A DNA stretch of 64,000 nucleotides, from contig NC_083535.1 in the NCBI RefSeq assembly GCF_032362555.1, positions 11,904,001-11,968,000 of the forward strand, given 5' to 3'. Positions 54,690-63,986 of the stretch are shown piece after piece; the first letter of the stretch is position 1, and each line of letters begins with the position of its first letter. The DNA is from Amyelois transitella (Eukaryota > Arthropoda > Insecta > Lepidoptera > Pyralidae). The position numbers were made by a program, and so were the translations under genes. The notes below the pieces were generated by a model. It worked only from the letters and a program-made list of their open reading frames with translations, had not been told where the DNA came from and made no database searches.

Positions 54690-57600
54690 TCACATTTTTT
54701 TACTTACTGTGAGCGCCGACGTCGACGGGGTGGCTGATTCAGTATCTATGAGCGGCATTTCGACGTCAAGTAACGGATCTTCTATAGCACTTATTGCAAC
54801 GATTTTTATAGGTTCTGGACACAAGACATTTTGAGCCTCAGGGGAAACATAGACACGAATTTTTTGGAACAAATACTGTTGTCGCTCAAACGATAGCCTT
54901 GTAGGAGGTATTACAGTCGGACTAGCATTTTGTGTGAAATCACAAGTGGAATTAAAAACTGCGACGTTTTTAACATCTTGATCATCAAACTTTTTGGTGC
55001 AATGCAGGACTCCAGGATCATCAATAGACGCTTTGAAATGGTTGTAAGAGAGCAGCTGTGTCACGCTTTGCGGAGATTTCTTTTTAAAGAAATCGGCCCA
55101 ATTGTATGAATGCACATTCATTATATCACCAGTTTCATTACCGACAAGAACTGCCGTAACTGTGTCTGAATTATGGCAAGCTGAAACGGCGCACTCCAAC
55201 ACATCTCTGGCTGTGTTTGAATTGGAAAGACGGAACTTTTTTTTAAATAGTCCGAAGTATAAATCCGGCGCGAATTTGGTATGTCCAACGGGCAAAAAAG
55301 AAAGTTGAAATGATTTATGTTTCCCCGTTAGTGTACGCCATAATGCGTACTGCATCATGAAGTTATTTTTATTTTGACCGCTACAATTATCAGCATGACA
55401 AATGACGTCTGTTTCACCCAGCCCAAAATTATTGAAAAAGTGGTCTAGGAGTGAGATTACGGTATTCGAACCTTTTCCAGTATTGCAAGCTTCTGGGATG
55501 ATATATAACACAAATTGTTTTAGTGGCTCCGCGGCTATGCCAAACAAACCGATTTTATATCCCGCCAAAAAGTAAAGAGGTCCAACTTGCTGTGAGCTAT
55601 GAGGCAAATGTACCTGTTGCGCAAAATCAAACGAGTAATGCATTTTTCCTGGCGATGAGCATGGCTGGTTTTGCCCTAGTTTCCGGTTTCCGAATACATC
55701 TGCTGACGTGTCAATCAATTGTTTGTAATAGGCACGTTCAGTTTGAACTAAATCTAAATGTTGGGACGATTTTTCAATCAATCCGCGCTTTTCATTTTCA
55801 TCTAAGCCTTGCATTTTACCTAAAGCTGTAATATTTTCTTGGCATTTTGTACACAGGTCCGTTCGAGGCTTTTGAATGACAATATTTGGAGCATAGGTTT
55901 GCCATAATCTGTACCAAGTTCTTAAACTCACAGCATCTCTTTCGGACAATTTGCTCGCTTCTTGGTACTTATCATACACGTATCGTTTATTCATTGAACT
56001 GGGTAAAATATGTAAGTCAGGATTATGAAAACTTGGAACGCGGCCTGGCAAGACTAATGAATTTTGTTCTGAGAAAGATTTTATGAATAATACAGCATCA
56101 ATTGTTTGCTGGGCATTATTGGTTCTTATCAACGTGAAATTATGAGGAGAGGACACTGTTGCTAAATTTCCTTTAAGTACTTTGCTCTTAATATTTTTGT
56201 ATCTTTTTTCCCCTAATGCATAAACAAACTGAAAAAAGTTCTTACAAACAGCTATGCCTTGAAAAAAAAAAGTTGTATGAGCTGCTTTCCTTACCTTTGT
56301 TTTGTTTTTGTTTGTTTTAAGAGTATTGGACCCTTGACGAGTTAGAGCATTAAGAGCACCCATAGTAAACAAATTTAAATGATTATGGCCTAGGTCGCAT
56401 TTGGTATTCATTTCCTGTGATTCTAATCTGGACTGTAGCACAGCTTCACGGGGAAATTTTTCTTGGCATGACATAGCACAGCCGCAACCGTCGATAAATA
56501 TCCGTTGTTCTTCATGGTTTTCCAATTGGTTGAGAAAATCGTCAGTATCAGAAAAAAAATTACGAGATGGGTCTTCTGGTACAACTAATTCAACGCCAGT
56601 TATTTCGCATCTATCATCGATAGGAGGCTCATGATTTTCTTCATCAGAATTTTTTTTTATGAATTTTAAATACTCCTGTTCAAAATTTCTTAAATCTATG
56701 TCTGTGCATTGACCGTAATCACACTCCAATTTTCCATGAGAAGCTCCATCTATAACAAAAAAAAAATTGGTGAAACACTATTGATATGAGACTACAAAAT
56801 TTATTAAGTAACTATTACTTGAGCGTGAGACGTGACATACCTACACAAAAGTTACTTTAACTCCTCATCGCCAAACACTCTCGCCATGTTTCTTAAAACT
56901 CTTTGTTGTAAGTCACGTTTCCTTGCCTCTTCAGCGTTTACACGAGTATTGCTATCAGTAACAACAGGCTGAGAAGACACTTCATCGTGAATTTTTTTTA
57001 TATCATTGAAAATTATGGCAAAAGCACTAATGCGGTGTTTTTCAGGCAAACGCTCCAACTCATATAAAATTATTCTGGCTACATCTTCGTTTCGAGGATC
57101 TGAAATGCACTGACCGGGATAGTTATTTATTTGGGGTAAGTCCCGAGTGGAATAAACAATCTCATTTTTTGAGCACGTACTGGAAAACCTTATTTCAGTT
57201 TCCCGTGTTTGAGTGCCTTTATGTTGTGCTGTAACAAAAAAAAAACTATTTTTTACTTAAAATAGGATTGCTAAGCACGCTGGAAGGAGTTTTCCTACAC
57301 TGGCACTCCCGCGCCAAATCATAAAAGCTTTGACAACGACGCCGCTAGTGCCACCACGTGACCTTCAAAGCGCGCGAGCCGCTCGAGTAGGTTTTGAATA
57401 GGCGCACCAAAAATAAATCTATATACCCTACCTACTTAACAACGTGTTTAATATGCCTAAAACAGTACCTATAAACGATTATATCATCGAAATATCGGGC
57501 TATTAAATAATAAATAGATAAACTTATTACCGTTCAGTTTGTCAGCAACAACTAATAAGTATTTTACTCTGCGCATTTAAGTTCACCGCGCATAAACCAT

Positions 57601-57923
57601 TGCGACGCTAATATTTTACTATAATGACACAGAGAGACAGACAGACGTGGAGGGCGACTCCAATTTATACCTACTATGTATTGATTGTGATAATTTTTTG
57701 TTTAAAGTATGTTAAATACCTACCTAAACAGATGGAGTATTATTATTACTGTCTCTTGGTATACCTGCCTTGGTATAATCACCTATTTTTATGAAATGAA
57801 ATGATTTAACTTACCTTTTGGTTTCGTCGTCGATGTCTGTGCTGAATGTGAAGCTGTTGTTTGTAGTGTTTGCTGCTGATCGCCATCATATTCAGTAAAC
57901 AAAATTTGAGTATCGTCTTCCAT
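54690..57923 (-). CDS. transposase candidate, DUF7869-like, long splice form
   Basis: Exon 1 (57923-57815; MEDDTQILF, 36 codons plus G) can join exon 3 (56749-54690) in frame, giving 722 aa. Exon 3 alone has 679 codons without an internal stop. Visible in order, numbering from the Leu codon at 56729: Cys cluster CGCAMSCQEKF (82-92), FFFQGIAVCKNFF (154-166), zinc-like PRTDLCTKCQ (288-297), SFDFAQQVHLPHS with Asp368, HADNCSGQNKNN with Asp447, and PVGHTKFAPDLYFG with Asp489. The three acids suit an RNase H-like DDE/D active site. I know this set from arthropod and cnidarian proteins with a DUF7869 domain; a transposase role is inferred from the terminal repeats. The last codons overlap a possible donor (GTAAGT at 54706-54701), so the C-terminus may differ. 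Confidence 0.75.
56852..57923 (-). CDS. short splice form of the transposon: BESS-like protein, 161 aa
   Basis: Exon 1 (57923-57815) joins exon 2 (57228 onward) at phase 1 with GT-AG borders and stops at TAA 56852-56854. The exon 2 part holds DVARIILYELERLPEKHRIS and AFAIIFNDIKKI, which looks like a BESS protein-interaction motif, and ends RVLRNMARVFGDEELK. A donor (GTATGT) follows the stop at 56840, so exon 2 may also be included upstream of exon 3, in which case only this short protein would be made from the first ATG. Many DNA transposons carry a small helper DNA-binding protein; that role is a guess. Confidence 0.6.
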
Positions 57924-58392
57924 GATGAAATGTGACGTTATAAACTTGGTACTTAAACACAATGTATATTCGCAGCTCGCATAGATAAAAATCACGATGT
58001 TTTACGGCGCGTGGCAATGCTCAACTAACATGTGCGTACGAGTACGCGCCGGCCAGCTAACTGAGTGAGCGACGCGCGCGCCGCGCCACGCTTACCGCCC
58101 AATCTTCGCCCCCCGCCCCCCTTATCCTACCCTCAACTTATTATTTCACTTCCCTGCATAACAGCGATCGAAATAAATCAAAATATTTCGCCTGTAAAAT
58201 ATTACCTTAAAGTGGTACCCTTGGTACTAAACTTCGTGACCTATTAGGATATTGAAATATTGTAATTATACAGGTATTATTTTACACAAAATGATATTTA
58301 AGGTATTAATAACCGATTAGTAACAAAAATCCATTTTACATATTTTCGGCAAATTTTGTAAAAATGCATATAACTCGGAAACTAGAATCGTC
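57924..58392. promoter_or_regulatory. right non-coding part of the transposon, promoter side
   Basis: 58020-58110 is dense in CpG (GCGACGCGCGCGCCGCGCC), unlike the rest, and lies 100-190 bases above the start codon. 58206-58243 holds a degenerate inner copy of the terminal repeat (AAAGTGGTACCCTTGG, ACTAAACTTCGTGACC). Confidence 0.5.
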
Positions 58393-58422
58393 AAAGTGGT
58401 CCCTTTTACTAGACACAGTCAC
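58393..58422 (-). repeat. right terminal inverted repeat
   Basis: See 53708-53737; AAAGTGGTCCCTTTTAC inward, ACACAGTCAC at the tip. Confidence 0.93.
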
Positions 58423-58426
58423 ATAT

Positions 58427-58477
58427 ACATACATAAAATCACGCCTCTTTCCCGGAGGGGTAGGCAGAGACTACATT
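58427..58477 (-). repeat. LINE-A 3'-end fragment, target of the transposon
   Basis: ACATACATAAAATCACGCC and CCCGGAGGGGTAGGCAGAG. The transposon landed in its (CATA)n tail. Confidence 0.85.
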
Positions 58478-58510
58478 CCTTATCGTAAGAGCATCGGTTA
58501 GTATTCTTAC
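58478..58510 (-). repeat. SINE-C, right part of the split copy
   Basis: TTATCGTAAGAGCATCGG and TTAGTATTC. Confidence 0.65.
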
Positions 58511-58700
58511 TGAGGGTCTCTGTGGCGCAGCAATAGTGCCCTTGTCTGTGACACCGGAACTCCCAGGTTCGAATCTTGTCCAGGGCATGATGAAAAATGA
58601 ACATTCTCTGATTAGCCTATGTCTTTGATGATTATCTATATAGGTACTTATTATAAAATATGGTATCGTTGGGTTAGGTTTAGGTAGTATCTTGTAACAC
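58511..58700 (+). mobile_element. SINE-B, 3'-truncated
   Basis: Head GGGTCTCTGTGGCGCAGC, B box AGGTTCGAATCTT, body to GTATCTTGTAACACAA. Confidence 0.82.
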
Positions 58701-58756
58701 AATGATCTCGTACAAAAGTAATGTATAACAAGTCCACTTCCCCTCAAATTAAATAT

Positions 58757-58815
58757 ACCATACATACATACATACCATCACGCTTGTTTCCTATTGGGAT
58801 AGGCAGAGACAATGG
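58757..58815 (-). repeat. 3' end of a LINE related to LINE-A
   Basis: CATACATACATACCATCACG and GATAGGCAGAGACAATGGA, as at 17089. Confidence 0.6.
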
Positions 58816-59202
58816 ATTAAAGATTAAATTAGTTTGTGCTATGGGCTACTAGTTCAACGGTAGGTACTGTATTTTATAATAAACACCTACTTTCTTAGAT
58901 AATTTGCTCTGTTTGTTTGTTATTTGCGTCGAAACCTTATACAAACGTTTACTATGTAGTAGAATTCATCACGGCACATAAAAAATAAATGGGAAAAGGG
59001 AAACGGCAGCTTTGTCAATATTATTTTCTAAGAACCCAACAAGTGGTCCCATTGACTTCAAAGAAATATATAATAGAAAGATAGCGCCGTAGACTTTTTA
59101 GAAATCTAGACGGAGCGGTAACGTGACAATATTAAAACATTATATACAAATCATATCGTATAATCATCATCCGAGTTTTCTTATATTATATTAACATACT
59201 TC
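58816..59202. other. intergenic, non-coding
   Basis: No gene or repeat recognised. Confidence 0.4.
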
Positions 59203-59275
59203 TCTCTCCCGGCTTTAGTCCCGGTTTATCCTCACCTCTCTGAGAAGAGCTCGAGGTATGCCTTTGTATGAATGT
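59203..59275 (-). repeat. SINE-C end fragment
   Basis: CCCGGCTTTAGTCCCGG and CTCACCTCTCTGAGAAGAG. Confidence 0.65.
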
Positions 59276-59293
59276 ATACAAATCATACTTAAA

Positions 59294-59490
59294 GCCACGT
59301 CTTGATCCCTTACGGGCTAGACAGAGCCGGCAGTCTTGAAAACACTGAAAGGCCACGTTCAGCTGTATGGATGAATGAAATCGAAATTTAAATCTTTATA
59401 GGTTGTTAGCAAATCGTCTAAAAGGAGAATGCCAAGTTTAGTAGCCATTCCTTTAATTGGCTTTTAAAATCTGCACGGGAAGAGATGCAG
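59294..59490 (-). mobile_element. SINE-A, diverged
   Basis: CCACGTCTTGATCCCTTACG to a damaged head at AGAGATGCAGCTGG. Confidence 0.75.
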
Positions 59491-59734
59491 CTGGCGGACA
59501 TTTTGTTTTTTCTTAGCTACCAGCATTGAAGTTTTAAAAATATTGAAATTTATATGGAAAGCTGTTGAAATTGTGTTATGTTTGTTTATTTTGCCGCTTC
59601 TTCCCTCTAGTATGAAGCCGTGCAACGGATATTGAAACGATATTCAATTTATTTTAATGTGTTCTTGTTTAGATCGTTTCGTTCAGAACATTATTAATAA
59701 TGTAGCCGAGATTTCTTATAATATATTAAAATTC

Positions 59735-59935
59735 TTCTGCCTCTTGGCTTTAGTCCCGGGTAATCACGTCTCTGACAGGAGCTCAGGGTAGGCATACCCT
59801 GAGCTGGGCAGGTTTGAGTCAGTCAGGTTTTTGCACAAAGCGACTATTATCCGAACCTAACCCGTATTGCATAATGGTAACACATCCAGATGCTTGAATG
59901 TGCAGGTTTCATCACGATGTTTTTCCTCACACATA
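59735..59935 (-). mobile_element. SINE-C fragment with a small hairpin
   Basis: GGCTTTAGTCCCGGG to GCAGGTTTCATCACGATG. It contains an exact 11-bp inverted repeat, 59780-59790 with 59795-59805. Confidence 0.65.
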
Positions 59936-59984
59936 TATATATATATATATTTATTAGGTACTATTATTATGAAATTCACGATGA

Positions 59985-60190
59985 TACATACATACATACA
60001 TATGGTCACTTCTATATCCCTTGCGGGGTAGACAGAGCCAACAGCCTTGAAAAGACTAAATGGCCACGTTCAGATATTTGGCGTAATGATAGAATTGAGA
60101 TTCAAATAGTGACAGGTTGCTAAACCATCGCCTAAAAAAGAATCCCAAGTTTTTAAGCCTATCCCTTAGTCGCCTTTTACGACATCCATA
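59985..60190 (-). mobile_element. SINE-A, head-truncated
   Basis: CATACATACATACATATGG tail to TTTTACGACATCCAT. A TA microsatellite lies just left of it at 59932-59951. Confidence 0.88.
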
Positions 60191-60327
60191 TCACGATGAT
60201 ACTCATGATGTATTCCATCATACACATATATGTATATTTATTTCTCTTATTATATTAACACATTCATACAGCCTTACTAGTAAGTATATGATAACATAGA
60301 TTTATAAAAGACAAAGAGACGAGCAAC

Positions 60328-60488
60328 AATAAATAAATAATAAATAATTAAAAAATTATATACGGGACAAATTAAACTGATTGAGTTAGCCTCAAAGTAA
60401 GTTCGAGACTTGTGTTACGAGATACTCAACGATACTATATTTTATAATAAATACTTATACAACAAGACCCAGGCCAATCAGAAAAAGA
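60328..60488 (-). mobile_element. SINE-B, head-truncated
   Basis: AATAAATAAATAATAAAT tail, GAGTTAGCCTC, GATACTATATTTTATAATA and ACCCAGGCCAATCAG. Confidence 0.82.
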
Positions 60489-61025
60489 ACAATTTTTACG
60501 TAGATTTTTACGACGTTATTTGTCGGTACAAGGTTGCATCTCGACATTTTATTTGTGTTTGTTTGTTTTTAATAGAAACGGTTCACAGTCAGAGGGGAAT
60601 AATAATTTTCTAGTTGTACAACTTGCAATTGAAATGCATCTCATTCCGAGGAGGTTTCTTAAGTGGCATCTCTGAAGGATATTTCTCTGTTTCGTTATCT
60701 AAGACCTAGCCGTGAGCTAGAATTTCTCTGATAACACATTGTTTTGCTCCAAACTGTCACTTGTCACATTAGTTGTGAATTTATAAGATTAATTTGGCCC
60801 ACATTTTGCCAAGTAGGCTATGTAAATACACATAAATTGATTTAAAACTTTACGTAAAATCACGGGTTTCTCTTGAGTCGCGAGAGTATTTCATACCTAC
60901 AAGCCTTTTCACTCATTTCGGTAAGCGTAAGCGGTATGGTATATCAATCTACCTACCCAAATTAACTGCCAATTCGCCATTTATATTACCGTGTCATTGA
61001 GTTTCTTGCAGCGTGACTTGAATAG
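60489..61025. other. intergenic or intronic, non-coding
   Basis: No gene or repeat recognised. It may be intron of the gene whose exons start at 62337. Confidence 0.35.
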
Positions 61026-61201
61026 CATACATACATATAATTACGTCTATATCCCTTGCGAGATAGACAAAGCCGTCAGTCTTGAAAAACTGAAAGGCCA
61101 CGTTCAGCTGTTTGGCTTAATGATAGAATTGAGATTCAACAGGTTGACAGTGACAGGTTGCTAGCCCATCGCCCAAATAAAGAATCCCAAGTTTATAAGC
61201 C

Positions 61202-61457
61202 TGTAGCGGGAGCGATGATTCGGCTCGACCGCCACCAAAGGGAAGATCTTCCGCCAGGCTAGGTGTTATGCCTGGGGAACCGCGGCTCCGACGATGTTGT
61301 GTCGGAGGTTGTATATATAGCTCCAATCCGTGAAATCTCTGAAATCGCGATTTGGGTTCTTCGCTGCTATTGGCTGAGCGCGTCAATTTCTTCGCGATGA
61401 TTGACAGTTGTTGTGTGATTTGATGTTGTTGACGAGTGGCGTAGAGATGTCGCCACA
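61202..61457 (-). repeat. 3' LTR (left)
   Basis: Matches 61937-62192 except for G versus A near 61420 and 62153. Confidence 0.92.
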
Positions 61458-61936
61458 GTACTCCCCCCCAAGACCGGAGGTCTGAAAGTCTTGATCTTGC
61501 TGTGCAATCTATGCTTCAGTTGTAGCTTGCAAGTGCCAGTTGTCTTCCAGTGAATCGGAAGTTGCTCGAAGTCCTAGTGAGTCAGGAGTGAGCCGTTGCG
61601 TTGCTCGTAGTCTGCGGTGAGTCGAGACAGTAGAGAGCGAAGTCGACTTGTTGGCGCCGGGAGAAATCGTGCAGAGCTGCCACGCTGGAGAGAAGAGCGG
61701 CCGTCGAAGAGATCCAGGCGTGGGCTGCGGTAGATGCGTAGGTCGCTGTAGTCGATGAGAGCGAGTGCAGGTGGAGACAGCACCAGGAAGCTCGGTAAGT
61801 CGGCTGCGATGGACCTGCTACGATACCCAGTTGCTGGCTTGCTGTGAGAGACTGCTTGCAGAGTGAGGAGTGATGCTGAGGATTGGAGTTGATTGATGAT
61901 GGAGAAAGTTGCTTCCAATCACGTCGGGGTCACCAA

Positions 61937-62192
61937 TGTAGCGGGAGCGATGATTCGGCTCGACCGCCACCAAAGGGAAGATCTTCCGCCAGGCTAGGTG
62001 TTATGCCTGGGGAACCGCGGCTCCGACGATGTTGTGTCGGAGGTTGTATATATAGCTCCAATCCGTGAAATCTCTGAAATCGCGATTTGGGTTCTTCGCT
62101 GCTATTGGCTGAGCGCGTCAATTTCTTCGCGATGATTGACAGTTGTTGTATGATTTGATGTTGTTGACGAGTGGCGTAGAGATGTCGCCACA
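61937..62192 (-). repeat. 5' LTR (right)
   Basis: Next to the primer-binding site, which fixes the element's direction. Confidence 0.92.
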
Positions 62193-62336
62193 AGCCTATC
62201 CCTTAGTGGCCTTTTACGACATCCATGGGCAAGATGGATGGAGTGATTTTCTATATTTTCTTTTTTATATTTGCGCCGGGAACCACACGGCACATAGAAC
62301 TTGAAATAGCGTTTATATTGATGTCCTCTTTTCCAG

Positions 62337-62504
62337 TCTATTAAGTTGAACATCAACACCCGCGATCTGCAGAAGCCGGCAGAGGAAAGCCGGAGTTCCC
62401 CTCAGCTGGGCGTGGACCGTGGTGGAGGTAGGAAGTCCAGGGACCGCCGCCAGGAGTTCCCCAAGTCGCCGCGGGATCCGCTCTGTGCTTCTGCTTCGCG
62501 TCTG
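62337..62504 (+). CDS. coding exon of an unrecognised gene
   Basis: Acceptor TCTTTTCCAG and donor GTGAGT bound a 168-nt open exon, phase 0 at both ends: SIKLNINTRDLQKPAEESRS to DPLCASASRL, 56 residues. It is much richer in G and C than its surroundings, as coding DNA is here. The product is basic, low in hydrophobic residues and probably disordered. No domain recognised. The next exon is proposed at 63825-63986. Confidence 0.65.
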
Positions 62505-62522
62505 GTGAGTGGAGTTAATTTT

Positions 62523-62650
62523 GAGACCCTAGATAGATAGATAGATAAAACTCTTTATTGCACCATAAGAGTAAAACATACAAAACAACACAAAGCAGAT
62601 ATATGTAGATGGTACAAAGGCGGACTTATCGCTAAAGCAATTTTCTTTCA
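62523..62650 (-). repeat. LINE 3' end with (TCTA)n tail
   Basis: (TAGA)n, then AAACTCTTTATTGCACCAT; a lepidopteran non-LTR 3' end read on the minus strand. Confidence 0.6.
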
Positions 62651-63129
62651 CTAATAACTTTAAGGCCTTGGTAACTAGTAGTACTAGTTCTAAATCTAAT
62701 TTAAAAAATAAACGCTATAATAAGCTGAATAAAAGTATGATATTTATTAATGTGTGTCTGTGTGATCTGAGAAAGATACGGCTACTGGATTGTAATTGTC
62801 CAAAATAGGTTAATAAAAGTAATGGTTGAAGAAAGCATGCACCATGTTATTCGTAAAAGCGGTTAAAGAAAAAGATATACATAATGTATTTTTTACGTAT
62901 TTACCTAGCATACATGGTTAAATTTGGGCCAAATTGATCTTATAAATTCACCAAACCAATGTGACAAGTATATCAAGTGACAAATCAGGGTCAAAACCTT
63001 GGTGGGAATTGAAAAGGAGTGGGTAAAACAGACACAAAGCGACTCCAGTTTGATCTTAACCCACTTTACTCAGAAGTTATCCCAGCTTGGATTATGGTTC
63101 TTCACCACCAGCCAGAAGGGGTAGGCTTA
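62651..63129. other. intron, non-coding
   Basis: AT-rich, no repeat or gene recognised. Confidence 0.4.
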
Positions 63130-63390
63130 CGAAAGCAAAACCGAACCAGGTGGAGAGAGAATACTAAAAAGGCGGACCCCGGGCTCCGAAACAGTGCCGT
63201 GGTCAGTTTAATCGGGGACACGCAGAGATGAGAAGGAGTCCTGGCGTCGCAAAAGATGAAATGCGAGCCAATGGACTGAAAACTAAGGACGGCGAAAACC
63301 GGATCAAGCGAAGGGAGACATCTCGAAAGGCGAACCCCGGGCTCCGAAACTGTACCGTGGAGGGAGTTACCAGGGAGGAAAGTGAGAGAT
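63130..63390 (+). pseudogene. C-terminal fragments of the second RTE-like LINE
   Basis: Frames read TRWRENTKKADPGLRN, then DEMRANGLKTKDGENR and SRKANPGL, a partly duplicated copy of the end seen at 49738. Confidence 0.65.
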
Positions 63391-63539
63391 CATAACTGAT
63401 ACCAAATGTTGGTAAAAATGTTAACTCAATAATCGTCTCTTACATGCCAAAGATTCATATTACTGTATCATGTCAAGTGGATAAAAGAAATCTCTGCCTA
63501 CACATCCGAGAAAGAGGTTATTATTATGTACGTCATACG

Positions 63540-63684
63540 GTCAAAAGTACCCGAAACCGCCGATCTTGCATGAAGAGACTTATGAATGTGGATGAAGCGA
63601 AAGAAAAAAGGAAAAAGTGGCAAGTGGAAAGAGGTAGTCTCTGCCTACCCCTCCGGGAAGGAGGCGTGATTTTATGTATGTATG
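63540..63684 (+). mobile_element. LINE-A 3'-end insertion with target duplication
   Basis: 5'-truncated at the TRNRRSCMKRLMNVDEAKE region, with a small internal rearrangement, SAYPSGKEA end and (ATGT)n tail. TACGTCATACG occurs at 63529-63539 and 63685-63695, an 11-bp duplication. Confidence 0.85.
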
Positions 63685-63824
63685 TACGTCATACGTTTAC
63701 AGTCATCTCTTACGACATTTACAAGAAAAATATGGAGTGATTCTATGTAAATGACTGTAAGTTAGAAATCTCACTTCTTGTGAATTCTTTATGGAGACTA
63801 AATAAAAACTTAATGGTATTTTAG

Positions 63825-63986
63825 CAAATTAAGCAGCATGAACTAATGTTCGAGAGTCAAGGCATGAAAAGTGACGAGGCGTCCTGTCCAGACAGCTGCG
63901 GGGACAAACGGTCAAGTCCAGTCAGGGAAGTCAGGAGGGTCAAGATGTCGTCCAGGGATAAGAAGTGTACGGGATGTGCATTGAAG
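63825..63986 (+). CDS. second coding exon of the unrecognised gene
   Basis: Open from an acceptor at 63824 (TTTTAG) or 63836 (AAGCAG), 12 bases apart and in the same frame, to the donor GTATCA after 63986. It encodes (QIKQ)HELMFESQGMKSDEASC to RDKKCTGCALK. Phase 0 matches the exon at 62337. Several Cys, including a CTGC pair, and basic residues; no domain recognised. The gene continues past the right edge. Confidence 0.55.

Larger units (their letters stand above)
53704..58426 (-). mobile_element. complete DNA transposon with a DUF7869-like transposase candidate
   Basis: Element 53708-58422, 4715 bp, bounded by 30-bp terminal inverted repeats (53708-53737 and 58393-58422) with 28 of 30 bases paired: GTGACTGTGTCT, then two variable bases near its end, then AAAAGGGACCACTTT. 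ATAT lies directly outside both ends (53704-53707, 58423-58426), a 4-bp target duplication. The flanks confirm an insertion: SINE-C on the left and a LINE-A tail inside the same SINE-C on the right. The coding part is on the minus strand (54690-57923). Related motifs (GGTACCACTT) repeat inside both ends. Sola1 and Sola2 are superfamilies with 4-bp duplications and are one candidate; I cannot place it firmly. Confidence 0.88.
61202..62192 (-). mobile_element. non-autonomous LTR retrotransposon (TRIM-like), 991 bp
   Basis: Two 256-bp LTRs (61202-61457 and 61937-62192) differ at a single site I can see. AGCC flanks both sides (61198-61201, 62193-62196). On the minus strand each LTR starts TGTGGCGAC and ends CCGCTACA. 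A primer-binding site, TGGTGACCCCGACGTGATT, begins one base after the right LTR (61935 downward), matching a tRNA 3' end. A polypurine tract, TTGGGGGGGAG, precedes the left LTR. A TATA box lies in each LTR (61311-61319). The 479-base interior has no ATG-started gag or pol; open frames there are chance. It must use proteins from another element. Confidence 0.9.
61026..62297 (-). mobile_element. SINE-A split by an LTR element
   Basis: SINE parts 61026-61201 and 62193-62297 are collinear. The head ends 40 bases before the splice acceptor at 62336. Confidence 0.9.

Noticed and set aside
54690..56729. host gene rather than transposon for the 679-codon ORF
   Set aside because: Terminal inverted repeats, a target duplication and continuity of the interrupted SINE outside show it is part of a mobile element.
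61574..61918. 114-aa ORF inside the LTR element, possible gag remnant
   Set aside because: It lacks an ATG near its start, has no gag feature and low complexity; chance frame in GC-rich DNA.
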